From Flagellimonas allohymeniacidonis (GTDB lineage Bacteria > Bacteroidota > Bacteroidia > Flavobacteriales > Flavobacteriaceae), in the NCBI RefSeq assembly GCF_004296335.1, contig NZ_SGIU01000001.1:186001-250000 (forward strand): DNA of 64,000 bases, given 5' to 3'. Position 1 is the first letter of the stretch. The number at the start of each line of letters is the position of its first letter. The notes under the pieces are model-generated. The model saw only the letters and a list, made by a program, of their open reading frames with translations, made no database searches and was not told where the DNA came from. This document shows, in pieces, positions 27,369 through 34,306 of the stretch. The translations under genes were made by a program, and so were the position numbers.

Positions 27369-28673
27369 ATGACAATATTGGATAAAAGGCTTTTACAGGA
27401 TGTTAAAAAGAAGATTGCTGTAGAAGCCAATCTTAAGGACACGGAGGCTTGGTCCCAAAAAGACTTTGACTTTCTTTCCTATTTCATAGAGGAACGGAGC
27501 GATTGCAGGTTGAGCGTATCTACCTTAAAACGGATCTGGTCAAATGACCGCCAACGCCTTCCCCACATTTCTACGCTGGATGCCTTGACCATTACGGCGT
27601 ATGGAAAAACCTGGCAGGTGCTCAAATCTGCTTCTTTGTCAAATATAGCTGTGCAACAGAACAGCTCTTCAAAACCCACTTTTGTCAGACACTTTAAAAA
27701 ATTAAATAAAGTGGGGGTGGTACTCTTGGTGGCTATCCCGGTATTTTTAATCCTTATCGGGGGTGATGGAATACTTCAAAAAAAACGGTACACCACGAAG
27801 GAAACTGCCAATGTGACTTTTGGCCATAGAAAAACACTTGAAAATGAATTGCCAAACACCGTGGTCTTCACCTACGACATTGAGGCCATTGATGCCAATC
27901 GCTTTTTTCTACAGCAAAGCTGGGATCCCTCTAGAAAGGTGGAAATTTTCAAGGGTACTCAGCAGCGTACGGACATCTATTATGTTCCGGGCTACTTTAC
28001 GGCCAAGCTCTTTGCTGATGATGAAATTATCAAAGAGATGCCCGTTCATGTGGTATATGAAGATTGGTTCATGGCGGCAAGACAGCCGATGTCTAAAATC
28101 TTCACTTTTGACAAGAACCTTTGGCCAAAAAAAGATTATTTGTCAATAGACAAAGAAACACTTGCTAAGAAAGGAATCGATGTGCATAAGGAATTTCAAT
28201 TGGCCTATTATTATGTCAAGGATTTTATGGTCAATGGCGATAATCTTACTTACAAAGGTTCGTTCAAAATGGACCCTCTCGAAAATGTAGATTGCCCCAT
28301 CTTTAATGTTCATCTACAGGGAACCGAGGGCTATTATTGGATCATGATAGGCAATAGGGGTTGCGGAAGTGAACTTCAGGTTAGGGTCGGTGACACCTTA
28401 CATGATGGAAAAACCCAAGATCTTACCCAACTTACCATCCCGATATACGGATGGAACGGTTTTGAAGTCCAGACCATCGATAAGGAAATGCAGTTGAGCC
28501 TGAACGGAACCGAAGTTTTGACGACATCGTATGAGGAAGCCATCGGTGATATTATGGAAATCAGCTTTTTCTTCAATGGTTTGGGAATGGTGGACGATAT
28601 TGAACTTACCGATGGCAAGGGCAACATCAAATTCTCAGATGACTTTGAGTTTGGTATTGGTCAAGTTCCATAA
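27369..28673 (+). CDS. Membrane-anchored putative regulator with extracytoplasmic LamG-like sensor
   Basis: 434-aa protein; ATG at 27369 (MTILDKRLL) is preferred to the frame start at 27342. The first about 90 residues are soluble and helical (LSVSTLKRIWSNDRQRLPHISTLDALTI), a pattern found at the N-terminus of Bacteroidota regulators and resembling an HTH. One membrane helix follows (VGVVLLVAIPVFLILIGG), then about 290 extracytoplasmic residues ending in a jelly-roll pattern (FEVQTIDKEMQLSLNGTEVL). Divergent placement beside the hydrolase operon suggests it senses a carbohydrate and controls that operon. The DNA-binding role is inferred. Confidence 0.6.
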   Translation: MTILDKRLLQDVKKKIAVEANLKDTEAWSQKDFDFLSYFIEERSDCRLSVSTLKRIWSNDRQRLPHISTLDALTITAYGKTWQVLKSASLSNIAVQQNSSSKPTFVRHFKKLNKVGVVLLVAIPVFLILIGGDGILQKKRYTTKETANVTFGHRKTLENELPNTVVFTYDIEAIDANRFFLQQSWDPSRKVEIFKGTQQRTDIYYVPGYFTAKLFADDEIIKEMPVHVVYEDWFMAARQPMSKIFTFDKNLWPKKDYLSIDKETLAKKGIDVHKEFQLAYYYVKDFMVNGDNLTYKGSFKMDPLENVDCPIFNVHLQGTEGYYWIMIGNRGCGSELQVRVGDTLHDGKTQDLTQLTIPIYGWNGFEVQTIDKEMQLSLNGTEVLTTSYEEAIGDIMEISFFFNGLGMVDDIELTDGKGNIKFSDDFEFGIGQVP

Positions 28674-28799
28674 ATAGGCCGCTTTAAGGAACTTTGAACT
28701 TAAACAAAAAAGGTCTTAATTGTTTATTTTTATTCGGTATGTAGTGCGTATATAACTAATAATCATATAAACTTGTTGGCAAACATTTAGATCAAATTG

Positions 28800-29366
28800 A
28801 TGAAAACTAAAAAAGCCCTTTTGGTAATTGATATGCAAAAAGGTTCTTTCACACCTAAAACTCCACGATTTGATACAAGCGGAGTTGTAAACCGAATAAA
28901 CGGACTTGCGGACTTATTCCGAAGGATGGGCTTTCCAGTGATTTTTATCCAACATGACGGAAATGGAACGGGGGAATTTGAAAAAGACACTTGGGAATGG
29001 GAATTGTTGGACGAACTTCAAACCGAAAAAACGGACATCAGACTGGACAAATATGTAAACGATGTTTTTTACGAATCTGGACTTCATAGAAGGCTGATGG
29101 ACTCGAATGTAGGGGAGTTACTAATTACTGGTTGCGCAACGGACTTTTGTGTTGAATCCACAATCCAATCCGCTTTGACCAAAGATTTCGATATTACCGT
29201 GGTATCAGACGGACATACAACAGGAGAAAGGCCTCATTTAAGGGCAGAAAAAGTAATCGAACATTATAATTGGGTGTGGCAAAATATGATTCCAACAAAC
29301 GGAAAAATAAAAGTAGAAAGCTACGATGGAATTATAAAAACGTTTGCCAACAACTTGTATAGCTAA
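28800..29366 (+). CDS. Isochorismatase-family cysteine hydrolase
   Basis: 188-aa cytoplasmic hydrolase. The triad is visible as D11 in LLVIDMQ, K in DIRLDKYVNDVF and C in TGCATDFCVEST. Related enzymes cleave nicotinamide, N-carbamoylsarcosine or biuret; substrate not evident. ATG at 28800 is used; the frame also has a TTG one codon earlier. The stop codon lies inside the left arm of the repeat at 29349-29471, as if gene and repeat formed one cassette. Base composition is more AT-rich than in the PUL genes, in line with transfer. Confidence 0.87.
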   Translation: MKTKKALLVIDMQKGSFTPKTPRFDTSGVVNRINGLADLFRRMGFPVIFIQHDGNGTGEFEKDTWEWELLDELQTEKTDIRLDKYVNDVFYESGLHRRLMDSNVGELLITGCATDFCVESTIQSALTKDFDITVVSDGHTTGERPHLRAEKVIEHYNWVWQNMIPTNGKIKVESYDGIIKTFANNLYS

Positions 29367-29471
29367 TTACGGCTGAATTCTTAATCGGAATACCTTGCAA
29401 TATGCTATATTCGGTTATGGAAGAAAAGTCCGTTGGACGTTTTCCGCAACGAACCATACACCTAACGTTGT
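29349..29471. repeat. Hairpin repeat A (about 123 bp), related to repeat B
   Basis: Imperfect inverted arms: TGTATAGCTAATTACGG on the left and CCGCAACGAACCATACA on the right (12 of 17 positions pair). The inside shares CCTTGCAAT, CTATnTTC and TTTTCCG or AAGTCCG blocks with repeat B (31281-31407). The arms enclose the stop codon of the preceding gene. The design recalls an integron attC site or a MITE, but the right-hand core (GTTGTGA) does not match the attC consensus GTTRRRY exactly. Confidence 0.55.
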
Positions 29472-29495
29472 GAGCAACCTCAAATAAAAAAGAAT

Positions 29496-30359
29496 TTATT
29501 CAGATTCTAATTTCGCAAACCCAACCGTCTTTCTATAAATATCCGGTGAAACTCCCACCTTCTTTTTAAAGAATCGGCTAAAATAAAACTCATCATCATA
29601 ACCTAAATAAGCAGCTATTTGCTTAATAGGCTTAGAGGTTAAATATAGTTCTCGCTTAGCTTCTATGATAATCCTATTTGAAATTAAAGAAGAAGGTGTC
29701 AGATTCAAGTATTTCTTTACAATTCCTGCTAATGTTTTTGAACTAACACATAGTTTGTCAGCATATTCCTGGGGAGAGTGCAACTTACAATAGTTGCTCT
29801 CAATTGCATCTACCAAGTTTTGTAAAGTCTCTGATTTAAAATCTGAAGTGCGTAGTACTATCTCCTTATCAAATTGTTTCTTTTGCCTTACCGCTTCTAT
29901 CAAAAATACTTTTAAAAATGCCACCAGTACTTCATGCTGAGCGATTGAGTCTTTGTCCATCTCTTGCGAAATTTGATCAATCAAATTAATAAACAGACTT
30001 TGATCACTTACGGTGAAATAGGGCAAACCATGAAAATTATTGAAAAGGAGTCCCTCAGTCTCTATTTCGTTTTGATGTCTGTACGTGCAAAAGAAATCGG
30101 GATGAAAATTTAATAAATGACCATAGCACTTTTCTTTAGAACTAAACATGAATGGTTGATACGGAGCCAAACAAACCATTTGATTTTCTTGCAATTTAAA
30201 ACTCTGAAAATCAACACTTAGTTCATAGCTAATTCCATTTAACAAAACGATGGAATAATAATTTCTTCTTTGTAAATGATCAAACTGACTTAGGTCATTG
30301 AACTCCTCTAATCTAAAAGCAAGTTCTCCGTTTTGTTTGTCTATGATTATTTGGGCCAT
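29496..30359 (-). CDS. AraC-family transcriptional regulator
   Basis: 287-aa regulator. The N-terminal part is a cupin-like ligand domain (YYSIVLLNGISYELSVDF, QMVCLAPYQPFMF), and the C-terminal double HTH is of AraC type (SPQEYADKLCVSSKTLAGIVKKYL, KPIKQIAAYLGYDDEFYFSRFFKKKVGVSP). It faces the same way as the ABM-domain gene upstream (84-bp gap), a probable target or partner. The pair lies between two related hairpin repeats and is AT-rich. Confidence 0.9.
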   Translation of the reverse strand: MAQIIIDKQNGELAFRLEEFNDLSQFDHLQRRNYYSIVLLNGISYELSVDFQSFKLQENQMVCLAPYQPFMFSSKEKCYGHLLNFHPDFFCTYRHQNEIETEGLLFNNFHGLPYFTVSDQSLFINLIDQISQEMDKDSIAQHEVLVAFLKVFLIEAVRQKKQFDKEIVLRTSDFKSETLQNLVDAIESNYCKLHSPQEYADKLCVSSKTLAGIVKKYLNLTPSSLISNRIIIEAKRELYLTSKPIKQIAAYLGYDDEFYFSRFFKKKVGVSPDIYRKTVGFAKLESE

Positions 30360-30443
30360 ACTAAATCAAAATTTATGTTTTTAGCACCATTCAAAATTAA
30401 AAATAAAGGAGCGCAACAAGCACTCCTTTCTTAAAGCAAATAT

Positions 30444-31163
30444 TTATTTTGAAGCTAAAATGTTTACTTTTTGAATTGCCGAAGGTTCAAAACCTTCCAA
30501 TATTGCAGGTGCATTCTCCATCAATGCTGCTGCTACTTTTCCTGTCAAATGCGCGTCTCTGCCGCTATCATTTGCAAACGTATCGAAAATGGCATATGTC
30601 TCTTCATTGATTTTGAAAGCATACCAGGATAAAGTCGCTGGCTCATCACTTACTAAAGACTTCCCTGCTCGTAAGAAATCTTCTACTGATACTGTTTTTC
30701 CTTCTTTGGCTTTCATAATCACCAACAATCCATTATTCTGATTCCCGGCTTTATGATTGCTTGCAATAACATCAATAGTTTTAATGTCTCTGCTAGCTTC
30801 AAAATCTTCTAAAATATCTGCTGCATTGGACAATAAGGCTTTTGCCACTTCTCCTTTTAAGTGCATTTGTCTGCCTTCCTCAGCTTCAAATGTGTCATAA
30901 ATACCGAAGGTTTGTTCATCTATTTGAAAGGCAAACCAAGATTCAGTTTTTGGTTCAGCATTCGCCAATGATAAACCACCCAGAAGAAATTCTTTTACTT
31001 CTTGCTCTTTACCTTTATTAGCTTTCATTATTACTAATAATCCGATTTTTTCGCTCCTTGTGTTGTCCATAATATTACTTTTTTGAATTTGAGAAAATGA
31101 TTGAATTGATATGCCTAGAATTAGGGCTAGGCCAGTTAACTTGATTAAATTTTTTACTTTCAT
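30444..31163 (-). CDS. Exported protein with two tandem ABM (quinol monooxygenase-like) domains
   Basis: 239-aa protein with a signal peptide (ends SIQSFSQ) and two copies of a dimeric alpha/beta-barrel (antibiotic biosynthesis monooxygenase-like) domain, about residues 38-137 and 145-239. Both repeats share LLVIMKA, a W-(F/Y)-AF(Q/K)I(D/N)E pattern, (I/F)DTF and (G/D)-R-x-x-HL-x-G-(E/K)-VA-AL. Usually such domains work as homodimers in the cytoplasm; here the fusion gives a built-in dimer that is exported. Cofactor-free oxygenase or stress-related roles are known in the family; function here is open. Confidence 0.75.
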   Translation of the reverse strand: MKVKNLIKLTGLALILGISIQSFSQIQKSNIMDNTRSEKIGLLVIMKANKGKEQEVKEFLLGGLSLANAEPKTESWFAFQIDEQTFGIYDTFEAEEGRQMHLKGEVAKALLSNAADILEDFEASRDIKTIDVIASNHKAGNQNNGLLVIMKAKEGKTVSVEDFLRAGKSLVSDEPATLSWYAFKINEETYAIFDTFANDSGRDAHLTGKVAAALMENAPAILEGFEPSAIQKVNILASK

Positions 31164-31280
31164 TTAGGCTTGATTTTTGTTACACTGCAAATGTGTGCCT
31201 AATCAAGAAGCCTTGGAATGGACATTAGAAACTAAGGCATGGACAATTTTCCGGAAACATTTACAAATGAAGAAAGCTCA

Positions 31281-31407
31281 TAACAAAGTGTATAATTAAT
31301 TGCGGTCGGATTTCCCAAAATGGAAATCCTTGCAATTAACTATCTTCAGTACAGACGGACATTTTCCGTTGGAAAAGTCCGCAACTAATAATACACATGA
31401 CTGTTAT
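31281..31407. repeat. Hairpin repeat B (about 127 bp), related to repeat A
   Basis: Long imperfect inverted repeat: left arm contains ATAACA, GTGTATAATTAATTGCGG; right arm contains CCGCAACTAATAATACAC and TGTTAT. With the two arms paired, most of 25 positions match. The inside resembles repeat A block by block (GGAAATCCTTGCAAT, CTATCTTCAGTA). It lies 117 bp before the ABM gene start, so the AraC-ABM pair is framed by the two repeats. Confidence 0.6.
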
Positions 31408-31828
31408 CGGTAATTTTTTCCAGTGTCGTAAAAGGAACCATTCTTAGGAATCTATACCTTCCTTCCAAAGAGTTTCGTTAACTCGCCACTTTACGGCACT
31501 ATCCCAAAGAAAATTGAGCAACCTGCTTGCGCGTGCCATTTTTGGTCTTTTTTAGTGGTTTTGTTAATTGACTTTTTGTAAGACACTTTGGACTTAGAAA
31601 CTCTATTCAATAGAAATAACCAGAAGATAATGGAGCTTTTGAACCGGTATATTTAAAATACGTCATGACCATTTTCAATTAAAATGGTTTCAATTGGAAT
31701 CATTTGGAACGATTTGGTATTTTTACCCTAGCGAAAGCCGATTTTTGTCGGTCAATATGCCCAATCCGTAGCCCTATCGGCAAAAAATTATTGTAAGGGT
31801 TTGGTTTTCAGGGTTATAGAATTCAAAA

Positions 31829-31848
31829 TCGAATCCTGCCACCCCGAC
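31829..31848 (+). other. tRNA-Pro 3'-end fragment, probable island attachment scar
   Basis: The 20 bases TCGAATCCTGCCACCCCGAC equal the T-loop-to-discriminator end of a typical bacterial tRNA-Pro (acceptor partner CGGGGTG). The matching 5' half of a tRNA is not present upstream, so this is a fragment, not a gene. A 10-bp-stem terminator follows 22 bp later, as after a real tRNA. This is the structure left at one end when an integrase inserts an element into a tRNA 3' end. The inserted DNA would lie to the left. Confidence 0.6.
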
Positions 31849-31870
31849 TTTTACATAGTTTTATCATTTT

Positions 31871-31901
31871 AAAGTCCTGATTTTCAGGACTTTATTTTTT
31901 T
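31871..31901 (+). terminator. Rho-independent terminator
   Basis: AAAGTCCTGA pairs perfectly with TCAGGACTTT (loop TTT), followed by ATTTTTTT. It is likely the original terminator of the tRNA gene whose 3' end remains at 31829-31848. Confidence 0.75.
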
Positions 31902-32385
31902 AAAAACTACAAAGGCGACCAAAAATACCCTCGAAAGTTACCTATTCGGTTACCTTGGATATTTATTGGTTTCACAGGGCCTATGTTTATGAGCCCCTAC
32001 GGGATTTGGATATTTGGCATCCTCGTCGAAATAAAGTTATGGTTGACTAACCATCTTATTTTAATTCTTTAGTTGATTCAACTACCACTAAGTTTTGGTA
32101 GTTCCATTTAATATGAGGCAATTTATTTCTATTTGTCAATAAGGTTCGTCGGGCAAATCTCCCGACTTTAGGTTAACCCTTTTATCTGCTTTTTTGAAGT
32201 GTTTAGTTTAGGGTAACTAAGTAGCCAACCCAACTGCTAGATACAAATGGTGTTGTGAGCGAGCAATTACATAAAACTTTGGTTTTCTGCTGTTCTATTT
32301 ATCTAGATACTATTTAATCTAAAATAGTCTCCATAGTTTCCGATGATTCCAAATAAATCATGCTCAAATTGTAAACCAGATAGAC

Positions 32386-33093
32386 CTATTTCAGAACTTT
32401 CTGCATAAAGTCTTCCTTATAGGCTCGACCTAAGGGAAGTTTTACCCCTCCTTTCAGGCAGATTTGATTACCTACAATTTTTTCAATCTTATCGGTATTT
32501 ATGATGTATGATCTGTGAATACGACAAAAGGTATTGCCAGGCAGTTTTTCCAACCACAGGTGAAGGGGGTCGCTCGAAACATATTTTTTGTTGGCCGAAA
32601 TAATCTCTGTGTAGTCCGAATCTGAGGTGATATAATGGATGTCATCGATGTTAATCTTTACGTGCTCATATCCTGACTTGATATAAATTTCTTTCTTGGG
32701 AGATGAAAGCTCGTCAAAACTATCTTCCTTTTGTGTTGCTCCTGTCTTACGTTCCGACACCTTGGTTATCGCTTTCAAGAACCTTTGGAAGGAAAAGGGC
32801 TTCAAAAGATAATCCACGACATTGAGCTCATAACTTTCCAAAGCGTATTCTGAGAATGCTGTGGTCAATATGACATGGGGAGGATTGGATAAAGTCTTCA
32901 AAAAATCAAGGCCAGAAAGTTTTGGCAAGTGGATGTCAAGAAAAACTAAATCGATAGGTTCAGACTTCAAAAATTCCATGGCAAGTAAGGCATTTGAAAA
33001 AGTGCCCTTCAATATAAGGGTACCTGTGTCCTCGATATACTTTTTGAGTATACGCTGTGCAGGCGGTTGATCTTCAACAATAATGCAGGTCAT
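32386..33093 (-). CDS. LytTR-family response regulator
   Basis: 235-aa regulator. A receiver domain (residues 1-118) has the acidic pair IIVEDQ, the phospho-Asp in LVFLDIHLPKLSG and the late Lys in LLKPFSFQRF. The C-terminal LytTR DNA-binding domain (about 135-235) is shown by IHYITSDSDYTEII, FCRIHRSYIIN and LPLGRAYKEDF. It overlaps the kinase gene by 4 bp, so the two form one unit. A direct repeat at 34220-34254 with the spacing typical for LytTR sites is its candidate target. Confidence 0.93.
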   Translation of the reverse strand: MTCIIVEDQPPAQRILKKYIEDTGTLILKGTFSNALLAMEFLKSEPIDLVFLDIHLPKLSGLDFLKTLSNPPHVILTTAFSEYALESYELNVVDYLLKPFSFQRFLKAITKVSERKTGATQKEDSFDELSSPKKEIYIKSGYEHVKINIDDIHYITSDSDYTEIISANKKYVSSDPLHLWLEKLPGNTFCRIHRSYIINTDKIEKIVGNQICLKGGVKLPLGRAYKEDFMQKVLK

Positions 33094-34106
33094 GGGCCAA
33101 TCATTTTTTCCAATTCCATAGACAGGTTCACCTTGTAGCTCTTTCCGTCATTATGGATTTTCAGTTCATGTCTGTCAGGGTATAGCAATTGCAGACGTTT
33201 CTTGACATTTTTAAGCCCGATACCGGTAGCTATTGTGTCCAAGCCTTCGCTTGGCGCATAGTTATTGGCGCTATGAAAGTGCAAAATATCCTCTTTCATT
33301 TCGAGCTCTATTGCAATTTCAATGTTTTCCGACTGACCCGCTTGGCTATGTTTAAAGGCGTTTTCGATGAAAACTATTAAGATCAATGGGGCTATCCTAT
33401 AACCTCGTTCAATACCTTTTGCATCGAATCGGACAATGCCCCTATCCTCAATCTGTAATTTGTTCAACTTGATAAAGTTATGTAACTGTTCCACTTCTTT
33501 ATCCAATGGAACAAACTTTTCCTTACATTCATACAGCATGTAGCGCAGCAGTCCACTGAGTTCGAGTATTATTTCTGGAGTCTTTTTGGAACCTTCAAGG
33601 GCATGGGAATAGAGATTGTTCAGATTATTGAAGAGAAAATGAGGATTGATCTGCGTCCGTAAAAACTGAAGCTCGCTTTCCTGTACGGTACTTTTAAGTT
33701 CTTCAATCTGTTCCTGTTTTTGGAGTGCATCCCATCCGAATTTAAATCCAGCAAGTATGGTAATGACGGGAAGAACGCCCATCAATGAGAAGACAATACC
33801 GGGAAATGATTTGGCCCTTCTCGTTCCCGGATAAAAGATTTGTTCAAGGAACAATTCTTCCAACCCAATGACAGCTGCAACAATCAGGAATACGTACCCA
33901 AAAAACAGCCAATATTTCTTACGGTACAAAAAATGGGGCATTAGCCAATACCCAATGAGCCATGCGGCCATCACATGTGTTGTAAAGAAGGCCACTTGGG
34001 ACCAACGGAGTCCAGGATTCTCCCGGTCAAAAGAATAGAACAGAAAGACCAGAACAATCAAAACTATCTGAAAGATAAGTTCCCTTCTTGAAATAGACAT
34101 AATCAT
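33090..34106 (-). CDS. LytS/YehU-type sensor histidine kinase
   Basis: 338-aa membrane kinase. Four hydrophobic segments occupy residues 8-130 with no large periplasmic part, then a short coiled coil leads to the His_kinase domain with the phospho-acceptor motif TQINPHFLFNNLNNLYSHA. The ATPase region contains PLILIVFIENAFKHS and GIGLKNVKKRLQLLYP. ATG at 34106 or 34100. It works with the overlapping LytTR regulator; the signal is unknown. It is divergent from the outer-membrane protein at 34307. Confidence 0.92.
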   Translation of the reverse strand: MIMSISRRELIFQIVLIVLVFLFYSFDRENPGLRWSQVAFFTTHVMAAWLIGYWLMPHFLYRKKYWLFFGYVFLIVAAVIGLEELFLEQIFYPGTRRAKSFPGIVFSLMGVLPVITILAGFKFGWDALQKQEQIEELKSTVQESELQFLRTQINPHFLFNNLNNLYSHALEGSKKTPEIILELSGLLRYMLYECKEKFVPLDKEVEQLHNFIKLNKLQIEDRGIVRFDAKGIERGYRIAPLILIVFIENAFKHSQAGQSENIEIAIELEMKEDILHFHSANNYAPSEGLDTIATGIGLKNVKKRLQLLYPDRHELKIHNDGKSYKVNLSMELEKMIGP

Positions 34107-34184
34107 TATAAGATTGGTCTAAAAGTATTCCAATCAAGTTAGAAAAAGAAAAGATATCCAGTGAACGACGGATATTACACCTTA

Positions 34185-34254
34185 TACCGCAAAACTTTAC
34201 TTGTATTTTCATCCTGTGCCGTTTGCGGCAAAAGGTGAGTCGTTCGCGGTAAAA
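34185..34254 (+). promoter_or_regulatory. LytTR-type direct repeats between kinase and outer-membrane gene
   Basis: CGTTTGCGGCAAAA (34220-34233) and CGTTCGCGGTAAAA (34241-34254) are direct repeats with a 21-bp pitch, the spacing known for LytTR proteins. An inverted related copy (TACCGCAAAAC, 34185-34195) lies nearer the kinase gene. Control of the outer-membrane gene, and possibly of the kinase gene, is inferred. Confidence 0.5.
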
Positions 34255-34306
34255 AGTTTTCTTTCCCTCTATTTCTTGTTGATTTTTGACCCAAAATTTC
34301 ACAATC

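Larger units (their letters stand above)
31164..32385. other. 1.2-kb region without supported genes, with mobile-element traces
   Basis: Contains hairpin repeat B (31281-31407), the tRNA-Pro 3' fragment (31829-31848) and a strong terminator (31871-31901). A 31-codon minus-strand frame (31444-31539, starting MARASRLLNFLW) may be a gene remnant but is too short to call. The rest (31910-32385) shows no open frame with recognisable features. Confidence 0.6.

Noticed and set aside
29461-29477. Canonical integron attC core at the end of repeat A
   Set aside because: The core reads GTTGTGA and does not satisfy GTTRRRY; no integrase gene in the window. Kept only as an attC-like repeat.
31444-31539. 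31-codon minus-strand frame starting MARASRLLNFLW
   Set aside because: Looks somewhat protein-like (Trp- and Leu-rich) but is too short, has no family match I recognise, and lies in a region of mobile-element traces; possibly a remnant.
31750-31850. Complete tRNA gene ending at 31848
   Set aside because: Only the last 20 bases match a tRNA; no CGGGGTG 5' acceptor strand, D-arm or anticodon arm found upstream.
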